A stretch of DNA of 6,176 nucleotides from JBMTVN01 sp046047235 (GTDB taxonomy: Bacteria; Verrucomicrobiota; Verrucomicrobiia; Limisphaerales; JAHDYP01): positions 1 through 6,176 of the forward strand of contig JBJOII010000191.1 in the NCBI GenBank assembly GCA_046047235.1. The letters run 5' to 3'. The notes under the pieces are model-generated. The model ran no database searches. It was not told where the DNA came from and worked only from the letters and a program-made list of their open reading frames with translations. How positions within the stretch are numbered: position 1 is the first letter of the stretch; each line of letters starts with the position of its first letter. Position numbers and translations under genes: made by a program. Shown piece by piece: positions 1 through 5,623 of the stretch.

Positions 1-423
1 GAGCCCCGGTGTAGCCACAATCTGCGCTGCCATTGCCTTGCGAGCCTCCTCGACCGCCTCTGGGCCCCCAGCCTTCCCCGCTATCCACAACGCAAGCTGC
101 CTCCCCTCCTCCGCACCAGGCTGTTCGCCCATCACCAACCACAGCACCACACCAATCAACCAGGCCCCATAATTGCCCAGTAAACTCGTCAAAATCCCCA
201 GCCGAATCCCCTCACCATAACTCAAGGTCAACCGATACCGGCCAGTAAACAGAAAGATCGCCAACCAGATCCCCAATAAATGAGTCAAACAACACACCAT
301 GCGGACATAAGGCACCAGCGACAACACCAGTATCACCGCCGCCCCAATCAACATCGCCTGAAAATCATCGGGCTCGGCACCTTCCGCCAGCCCTTCGCCA
401 GATCCCTTCATCATCTCACTCAT
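1..423 (-). CDS. Unrecognised multi-pass membrane protein, partial (N-terminal 141 residues)
   Basis: I read this frame directly from the reverse complement. It opens with ATG at 423-421 (MSEMMKGSGEG) and stays open to the left edge, so the C-terminus is missing. An in-frame TGA lies upstream at 459-457, and an AGGAG motif sits 9 nt before the ATG, which fixes the start well. The first 21 residues are acidic and soluble. Hydrophobic segments follow at about 23-40 (LIGAAVILVLSLVPYV), 42-60 (VCCLTHLLGIWLAIFLF) and 76-98 (LGILTSLLGNYGAWLIGVVLWLV). After these comes a soluble, Ala/Glu/Gly-rich stretch at about 102-141. The pattern suggests an inner-membrane protein with three or more helices. The SYGEGIRLGILTSLLG stretch faintly recalls small DUF4199-like membrane proteins, but I cannot assign a family. 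Codons are rich in G and T at third positions (TTG, GTG, GGG), the mirror image of the rightward genes. It is transcribed divergently from the sulfatase gene. Confidence 0.75.
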   Translation of the reverse strand, partial: MSEMMKGSGEGLAEGAEPDDFQAMLIGAAVILVLSLVPYVRMVCCLTHLLGIWLAIFLFTGRYRLTLSYGEGIRLGILTSLLGNYGAWLIGVVLWLVMGEQPGAEEGRQLALWIAGKAGGPEAVEEARKAMAAQIVATPGL

Positions 424-432
424 AGCTTCCTT

Positions 433-437
433 CTCCT
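433..437 (-). promoter_or_regulatory. Shine-Dalgarno for the leftward membrane-protein gene
   Basis: On the minus strand the sequence reads AGGAG, then nine bases, then ATG at 423. A second purine-rich stretch (GGAAG) lies between them. It is the only convincing ribosome binding site at any of the four gene starts in this window, and it supports the start at 423. Confidence 0.65.
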
Positions 438-511
438 CACATGGAACGCAATCAATTCATCACCCGGAACAAAAACCGCCGAGTGATACCCCCAGGAATA
501 ACCCTTCAATC

Positions 512-527
512 CGTATTTCAAAATACG
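512..527. repeat. Short inverted repeat between divergent genes
   Basis: CGTATTT and AAATACG are perfect 7-base complements separated by CA (realistically a 6-bp stem with a TCAA loop). No T-run follows on either strand, so it is not a standard intrinsic terminator. Its place between two divergent genes would suit a regulator's operator, but nothing else in the sequence proves binding. The symmetry is seen directly; the role is inference. Confidence 0.4.
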
Positions 528-717
528 CGATGCGGAACAACAACGAACTTCGGATACGCCTGCCTCTGAGATGTGAAGACTCATACAAGAAGAAACGACG
601 GTTGAACACTGGAAAAACCGGGCTTGATTGTAAACAACCCGCCAGCCCCCACCTCGCAGCCCCCGCAGCATTCTTTGCCTCCTTGTCCCGAATCAAAGTC
701 TATGCTCTAACAACCCT

Positions 718-2316
718 ATGCCCTCCCAGCGACAGTCTGTGCTCAGAGCCTGCGCCAGCCTCACATACGCCCTGCTCTGCATGCTCCCCAGCTACGGCCA
801 AACCCAACAACGTCCCAATATCCTCCTGGCCATCGCCGACGACTGGTCCTTCGGACACGCCGGAGCCTACGGCTGTGGCTGGGTCAATACTCCCGCCTTC
901 GATCGCGTCGCCCGCGAGGGCCTGCTCTTCACCCGCGCCTACACGCCAAACGCCAAATGCGCCCCCTCCCGCGCCTGCCTGCTCACGGGACGCAATTCCT
1001 GGCAACTGGGGGCAGCAGCAAATCACGTCCCGTTCTTCCCCCCGGAATTCAAAACCTACCCGGAAGCACTCTCCGAACAGGGCTACTTCACCGGCTTCAC
1101 CGCCAAAGGCTGGGCCCCAGGCGTCGCCAATGACGCCCATAACCAACCCCGCCAACTCACCGGCAAACCCTTCAACCTCCACAGGCTCTCCCCCCCTACA
1201 CCCAGTATCTCCAACCACGACTACGCCGGAAACTTCGCCGACTTCATCAGCTCCGTCCCCAAAGGCAAACCCTGGTGCTTCTGGTACGGTGCATTGGAAC
1301 CCCACCGCTCCTACGAATTCCAATCCGGCATAACCTTGGGAAAATACTCCACATCCGACATCCCACACGTCCCGGCTTATTGGCCCGATTCAGAAACAGT
1401 CCGCACCGACATGCTCGACTATGCCTTCGAGGTGCAACACTTCGACCGACACCTGGATCAAATGCTCCAACTGCTCGACCATTACGGTCTCTCAGACAAT
1501 ACCGTCGTCATCGTCACCTCCGATCACGGCATGCCCTTCCCCCGCGTCAAAGGCCAGGCCTACGACGCCTCCAACCACATTCCCCTCGCCATCCGCTGGC
1601 CCCAAGGCATCCCCCACCCCAACCGCATCATCCACGATTACGTCAGCCTCATCGATATCGCCCCCACTCTCCTCGAGATCGCCAATATCCCGTGGACCTC
1701 AACCCAAATGGCCCCCGCCCAGGGCCTCAGCCTCACAGACCTCCTGAACACAGAACTCTCAGGCTGGATCAACCCCCAGCGAAATCATGTCCTCCTCGGC
1801 AAGGAACGACACGATATCGGTCGCCCCCACGATTGGGGCTACCCCATCCGCGGCATCGTGCAAGACAGCTTGCTCCTCCTCCAAAACGCAGAAACCGATC
1901 GATGGCCCGCCGGCAACCCCGAGACCGGCTACCTCAATTGCGACGGCGGTGCCACCAAAACGGCAATCCTCCAGCTCCGAAGAAACCACGGCAATGACCC
2001 CTTCTGGAACCTCTGCTTCGGAAAACGCCCCACCCTGGAGTTATATGACCTGCTCAGCGATCCGGATTGCATACACAATCTCGCACCCAACCCAGCCTAC
2101 CAGCAGCACCTGCAGGAACTGTCCACACTCCTCCAGTCCAGACTCATCCTCCAACAAGACCCGCGCGCCCTCGGCCACGGGCATACCTTCGAAGACTACC
2201 CCTACGCCCACCCCGCCCACCGGAACTTCCACCAACGCTACCTCGCCGGCGAAGATCTCCACGCCGGCTGGGTCAACCCCTCAGACTTCGAAAAGGGCCC
2301 GCTCCCCCCCCGCTAA
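718..2316 (+). CDS. Exported type I (formylglycine) sulfatase, heparan N-sulfatase/SGSH-like
   Basis: This 532-residue hydrolase would release sulfate from a sulfated sugar or similar organic sulfate, outside the cytoplasm. Residues 1-28 look like a signal peptide: Arg-containing start, hydrophobic core around 12-23 and a possible cleavage site near SYG|Q. The sulfatase core follows: RPNILLAIADDW with metal-ligand Asp41 and Asp42; CAPSR at 81-85, where Cys81 is the residue converted to formylglycine, followed by ACLLTGR; TAKGWAPG with Lys130; EPHR with His196; and VIVTSDHG with Asp269-His270, then FPRVKGQAYD with Lys278. The DHG...FPR.K...YD block and the EPHR motif resemble the SGSH-like S1_8 branch; that subfamily call is from memory of motifs. 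Length is normal for the family, and the Cys-type site implies an FGE or anaerobic sulfatase-maturing enzyme elsewhere. ATG 718 is the first start codon after the in-frame TAA at 631; no Shine-Dalgarno precedes it. The heme protein gene follows after 33 nt. Confidence 0.95.
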   Translation: MPSQRQSVLRACASLTYALLCMLPSYGQTQQRPNILLAIADDWSFGHAGAYGCGWVNTPAFDRVAREGLLFTRAYTPNAKCAPSRACLLTGRNSWQLGAAANHVPFFPPEFKTYPEALSEQGYFTGFTAKGWAPGVANDAHNQPRQLTGKPFNLHRLSPPTPSISNHDYAGNFADFISSVPKGKPWCFWYGALEPHRSYEFQSGITLGKYSTSDIPHVPAYWPDSETVRTDMLDYAFEVQHFDRHLDQMLQLLDHYGLSDNTVVIVTSDHGMPFPRVKGQAYDASNHIPLAIRWPQGIPHPNRIIHDYVSLIDIAPTLLEIANIPWTSTQMAPAQGLSLTDLLNTELSGWINPQRNHVLLGKERHDIGRPHDWGYPIRGIVQDSLLLLQNAETDRWPAGNPETGYLNCDGGATKTAILQLRRNHGNDPFWNLCFGKRPTLELYDLLSDPDCIHNLAPNPAYQQHLQELSTLLQSRLILQQDPRALGHGHTFEDYPYAHPAHRNFHQRYLAGEDLHAGWVNPSDFEKGPLPPR

Positions 2317-2349
2317 TTACCCGCCGGAACACCCCCACCAAAACGCGCA

Positions 2350-5300
2350 ATGAAACTCCATCCGCTCCTCAAGCTGACGCTTGCCCTCGCACCACTCTTC
2401 ACCAACGCCCAAACTCCCCCTTCCACCAATGTCCCCACCCACACCGGCCAATACGAAATCCACCCCGAGTTCACGCTCACGCTCGTCGCCGATGATTCGC
2501 TCGTCCACGACCCCGTCGACCTCCAGTTCGACGAAACCGGACGCGCGTTCGTGGTCGAAATGGGCGGCTACCCCTTCGCAAGTGATCACCCCGACGAATA
2601 CCCGGGGAAGATCGTCATCCTCGAAGATACCGACGATGACAACGTCTTCGACACCCGAACCGTGTTCGCCGATCGCCTCCAATACGCCAACTCCATCCTG
2701 CCGCACCGCGGCGGTGTCCTCGTCGCAGCCCCACCGGATATCCTCTTCCTCCAGGACACCAACGGCGATCACCATGCCGACATACGCCAGACTCTCGTCT
2801 CAGGCTTCTCTGTTGGCAACGCCCAGCACAACGTGAACGGCCTCATCCATGGCCTCGATAATTGGGTCTACGCCGGCAATGGCGGCAACTCCGGAAACCT
2901 CTTCTGGCCCGATCACCCCAACCAAACCACCCCGGTCAGAAACCGCGATATCAAGTTCAAGTTCGAAACCCGCCAGATCGAGTTCCTCGGCCCCACCACC
3001 ACCGGTTTCAACGTCGCCATCGATAACTGGGGCCGCGTCTTTACCACCCATAACCTGAAACACGTCAACCACCTCCCCATTCCCTACCGCTACACCGAAC
3101 TCAACCCCTATCTCACACCCCCGCCCAACCCCGATATCTCCGACCATAAAACCGGTGACCTCGACCGCGGATACTCCATCGGTAAACAGGAAACCCGCCT
3201 CAACCATCCCGAACAATCCGGCTACTTCTCCTGCTCCTGCGGCATCACGTTCTATGGCGGCGGCGCCTTCCCGCCGGAGTTCAATAACGCTCTCTTCGTC
3301 GCCGACTCCGTCCTCAATATCATCCATCATGACCAACTCCAGCCCGACGGCCCGGTCTTCGTCGCCCGCCGCACCCGCAACAAGATCGAGTTCCTCGCCA
3401 CCTCCGACCGGCACTCCCGCCCCGTCAACATGCGCGTCGGACCCGATGGCGCACTCTACGTCGTCGATATGTACCGCGCCGTCATCGAACACCCCGAATG
3501 GATTCCCGATGAACTGGAAAAGGACATGGACCTCCTCGCCGGAAATGACCAGGGCCGGATCTATCGCGTCACTCCCAAAAAAGGCCTGCCCAAAATAAAA
3601 CCAAACTTTGACCGCACCCCGGTTACAACCACGGTCAGCCACCTCGAACACCCCAACCGCTGGTTCCGTGATACCGCCCAACGCCTGCTGGTCTGGTGGC
3701 AAGATCCGCAGTCCATCCAGCCACTCCGCGAACTCGCCACCCGCAGCACCTCACCCCTCGCACGAGTCCACGCACTCTGGACACTCCAGGCCCTCACCCC
3801 ACCAGACAACCCACGCCCTCCGCTCGGAGCTCTCACGGTCCCCCTCCTCACCCACGCCCTCCAGGACCCAGACCCCGGAGTCCGCGAAAATGCCCTGCAA
3901 ATCGCGGAGCGCGCGCTTGCCACCCACCCCCACCTCCTCGAACAAACTCTGCACCTCGCAAACGATCCCGACCCCAGGGTCCGGATGCAAACCGCCCTCA
4001 GCCTCGGACTTCACCTCAACACCTCCCAACAACCCCCGACCGAACACGCCCTCCAAGCCCTGCTCAGCATCCTTAACCAAGACATCAAACACGAATGGAC
4101 CCGCCACGCCATACTCGTCGCAGCAGGCTCCCACGCTGCTCTGTTCCTCCAGAAAATCCTCACAACACCCCCCGTACACCAAACCGCCCGACTCCAGTTC
4201 ATCTCTGACCTCGCCACTCTCCTCGGCACCCAAGGCAACCCGACCAACGTTACGGATTCCCTGCGCCTCATAGCCCAAACCCAGAAGGCCTCCCCCTCCA
4301 ATCGATTCGCCTTCCTCCAAGGCCTCCAGCAGGGCCTCGCCAACAACCGTAACTTCACGCTAAGCCCCTCCCAGCTGGAATCCGCCCAAGCCAGCGTGAA
4401 CTCCATCGCCAGCAACACCCTGCTGGATTCCCCCACACACCTGACCGCACTCCTGAAACTCAGCCAAAAACTCCACCTGAAGCTCACTCTGGAAACCCCC
4501 GATATCGCCACCACCTCCCGCAAATCCATCCTCAATGCCCAACTCACCACCAACGAACGCCTCGCTCACCTTCACCTGCTCGCCGCCGCCTCCAGTGAAC
4601 TCGCACCCCAAGAAGACCTTCTCTGGGAACTGCTGGGATTCCAACACCCCCAGGAACTCCAGCTCGCTGCACTACGACAACTGCTCGAATCCCCCAATCC
4701 CCGCATCACCGAAAAACTCATCAACCGCTGGAATCATCTCAGCCGCGCCTGCCGGTCGCTCGCCAGTGATGCCCTCATCTACCGCTCCGCCAACCACAAA
4801 CTCCTCCTCTCTGCCTTGGAAAACCAACAACTCCCCATGGGACAACTCAACCTCGACCTGGAACGCCGACGTCGCCTGCTCCGGTCCTCCGATCTCTCCA
4901 CCCGCCAACGCGCAGAAAAACTCTTCTCCGATGCAGGAGTCGTCACCCGATCTGAAGTCCTCAAAAACCTCCAGCCAGCCACCCGCCTCCCCGGCAACCC
5001 CGAAACAGGTAAATCCCACTACGTAAACCTCTGCTCGCAATGCCATACGATCAGCGCCACCGGACATAGCGTCGGACCCGACCTCACTGAAATCTTCCGC
5101 AAAGGCCCCGAATCCCTCCTCTCCGATGTCTTCGACCCCAACGCCGCCGTCAATACGGAATACCTCAGCATCACCATCGATACCCTCAACGACGAGGTCT
5201 ATACGGGAATCCTCATCGCCGAAACTGAATCCCTCCTCACGCTGAAGGAAGCCGGTGGACGCGAAATCACCCTCCCCCGAAAGGACATCGCTAACCTCAG

Positions 5301-5397
5301 CTCCAGCGGCCTGTCTCTTATGCCAGAGGGACTCGAGGCCGGCCTCTCGCTCCAGGATATCGCCGACTTGCTCGCCTTCCTCCAACAACCCCGGTAA
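2350..5397 (+). CDS. PVC-type exported dehydrogenase: beta-propeller, HEAT-like repeats and C-terminal cytochrome c domain
   Basis: The 1015-residue product has a signal peptide (residues 1-20, cleavage likely TNA|QT). Residues about 35-410 form a propeller of the putative membrane-bound dehydrogenase type (TIGR02604-like, related to sugar dehydrogenases). Visible marks are DLQFDETGRAFVVEMGGYP at 57-75, two Asp-rich calcium-loop-like segments (93-101 and 136-144), HGLDNWVYAGNGG at 167-179, GPDGALYVVDMYR at 364-376 and GRIYRV at 402-407. From about 429 (VSHLEHPNRWFRD) to about 860 the sequence is helical, with HEAT-like units such as LQDPDPGVRENALQ and ANDPDPRVRMQTALSLG. The C-terminus (about 882-1013) is the PVC heme-binding domain (TIGR02603-like): CSQCH at 895-899 attaches heme c, VGPDL follows, and Met991 in SLMPEGL is the probable axial ligand. 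It likely oxidises a sugar or alcohol in the periplasm; substrate and cofactor cannot be read. The start is the first Met after the sulfatase stop, in the same frame, with no Shine-Dalgarno; co-transcription with the sulfatase is likely. Confidence 0.94.
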   Translation: MKLHPLLKLTLALAPLFTNAQTPPSTNVPTHTGQYEIHPEFTLTLVADDSLVHDPVDLQFDETGRAFVVEMGGYPFASDHPDEYPGKIVILEDTDDDNVFDTRTVFADRLQYANSILPHRGGVLVAAPPDILFLQDTNGDHHADIRQTLVSGFSVGNAQHNVNGLIHGLDNWVYAGNGGNSGNLFWPDHPNQTTPVRNRDIKFKFETRQIEFLGPTTTGFNVAIDNWGRVFTTHNLKHVNHLPIPYRYTELNPYLTPPPNPDISDHKTGDLDRGYSIGKQETRLNHPEQSGYFSCSCGITFYGGGAFPPEFNNALFVADSVLNIIHHDQLQPDGPVFVARRTRNKIEFLATSDRHSRPVNMRVGPDGALYVVDMYRAVIEHPEWIPDELEKDMDLLAGNDQGRIYRVTPKKGLPKIKPNFDRTPVTTTVSHLEHPNRWFRDTAQRLLVWWQDPQSIQPLRELATRSTSPLARVHALWTLQALTPPDNPRPPLGALTVPLLTHALQDPDPGVRENALQIAERALATHPHLLEQTLHLANDPDPRVRMQTALSLGLHLNTSQQPPTEHALQALLSILNQDIKHEWTRHAILVAAGSHAALFLQKILTTPPVHQTARLQFISDLATLLGTQGNPTNVTDSLRLIAQTQKASPSNRFAFLQGLQQGLANNRNFTLSPSQLESAQASVNSIASNTLLDSPTHLTALLKLSQKLHLKLTLETPDIATTSRKSILNAQLTTNERLAHLHLLAAASSELAPQEDLLWELLGFQHPQELQLAALRQLLESPNPRITEKLINRWNHLSRACRSLASDALIYRSANHKLLLSALENQQLPMGQLNLDLERRRRLLRSSDLSTRQRAEKLFSDAGVVTRSEVLKNLQPATRLPGNPETGKSHYVNLCSQCHTISATGHSVGPDLTEIFRKGPESLLSDVFDPNAAVNTEYLSITIDTLNDEVYTGILIAETESLLTLKEAGGREITLPRKDIANLSSSGLSLMPEGLEAGLSLQDIADLLAFLQQPR

Positions 5398-5439
5398 GCC
5401 AAAATACACACACACCCTGGGTGTCCCCCACCAGCTGTG

Positions 5440-5461
5440 CCAGCTTGACACTTCAAGTTGG
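5440..5461 (+). terminator. Stem-loop after the dehydrogenase gene, possible transcription end without a U-tract
   Basis: CCAGCTTGA pairs with TCAAGTTGG (nine base pairs, one of them G-U) around a CACT loop, 42 nt beyond the stop codon. This is the longest hairpin downstream of the sulfatase-dehydrogenase pair. There is no run of T after it, so a classical intrinsic terminator is not shown. It could instead protect the 3' end of the mRNA or precede a Rho-dependent end. Confidence 0.3.
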
Positions 5462-5471
5462 GACATGTCCC
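5460..5471. repeat. Perfect 12-bp palindrome GGGACATGTCCC
   Basis: The twelve bases equal their own reverse complement. It overlaps the foot of the preceding stem-loop by two bases, so the two structures could not form fully together in RNA. As DNA it could be a site for a dimeric regulator of the downstream peptidase gene, though it lies about 150 nt before that start. Function is unknown. Confidence 0.3.
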
Positions 5472-5623
5472 CCAAACCCGCCCACCCAATTCAGAGCTCC
5501 ACCTCTGATTACCAACGCGTTACGCAAAACCGAAAGCTGGCACCAAATCGGCTATGGATTTTCGATGTAACTTTAAGCCCGTTTGAGGGTTCTAAGTAGA
5601 AAACCGAAAATCAAATATTCGAT

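Larger units (their letters stand above)
424..717. other. Divergent intergenic region, no certain gene
   Basis: This 294-nt stretch separates the leftward membrane-protein gene from the rightward sulfatase gene, so it should hold promoters for both. Its middle (about 480-640) is less GC-rich than the flanking coding DNA. I see one clear inverted repeat (512-527) and an imperfect direct repeat of CAGCCCCC near 644 and 657. I see no convincing -35/-10 pair. A TATGCT at 701-706 could be a -10 for the sulfatase gene with a very short leader, but no good -35 stands at 17 nt. A minus-strand ORF at 671-420 is discussed under findings and is not called as a gene. Confidence 0.5.
5398..5623. other. 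Intergenic region with clustered short hairpins
   Basis: I see no credible gene in these 226 nt. Several small inverted repeats occur: ACACC/GGTGT (5412-5424), a 9-bp stem (5440-5461), the palindrome GGGACATGTCCC (5460-5471), TCAGAG/CTCTGA with a six-base loop (5491-5508), and an imperfect stem at 5571-5596. The right half (from about 5550) is AT-rich and should hold the promoter of the peptidase gene. TTGAGG at 5583-5588 with GAAAAT 17 nt later is the best candidate I find, and it is weak. A gene-end function for the left half is plausible but unproven. Confidence 0.5.

Noticed and set aside
441..569. Plus-strand 42-codon ORF beginning ATGGAACGC in the divergent spacer
   Set aside because: It has no ribosome binding site, no recognisable motif, and overlaps the leader of the oppositely directed gene. 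Its length is easily reached by chance.
530..1333. Plus-strand ORF of 267 codons starting in the divergent spacer
   Set aside because: Most of it overlaps the sulfatase gene in another frame and reads as Pro/Ser/Thr-rich low-complexity sequence. The spacer part has no recognisable motif and no ribosome binding site.
700..1368. Long minus-strand ORF (222 codons) opposite the sulfatase gene
   Set aside because: It lies entirely antisense to unmistakable sulfatase core motifs, its product is a low-complexity Gly/Val/Glu-rich translation of C-rich codons, and it shows no domain. It is a shadow of strong third-position C usage.
2314..2349. Read-through fusion of the sulfatase and dehydrogenase across the single TAA
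   Set aside because: The shared frame is real, but an open 11-codon gap is likely by chance. The second protein begins with its own good signal peptide, which argues for separate exported proteins.
2800..3702. Minus-strand ORF of 300 codons opposite the dehydrogenase propeller
   Set aside because: It is antisense to clear propeller motifs and made almost wholly of Gly, Val, Glu, Asp and Ala, as expected for the reverse frame of these codons.
5445..5450. Perfect TTGACA, a possible -35 element for the peptidase gene
   Set aside because: No TATAAT-like hexamer stands 16-18 nt downstream, where the sequence is C-rich, and the hexamer lies inside a stem-loop arm.
5255..5599. Plus-strand ORF spanning the dehydrogenase end and the following spacer
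   Set aside because: Its first part is an alternative frame of the cytochrome domain, and the remainder in the spacer shows no protein-like pattern or start signal.
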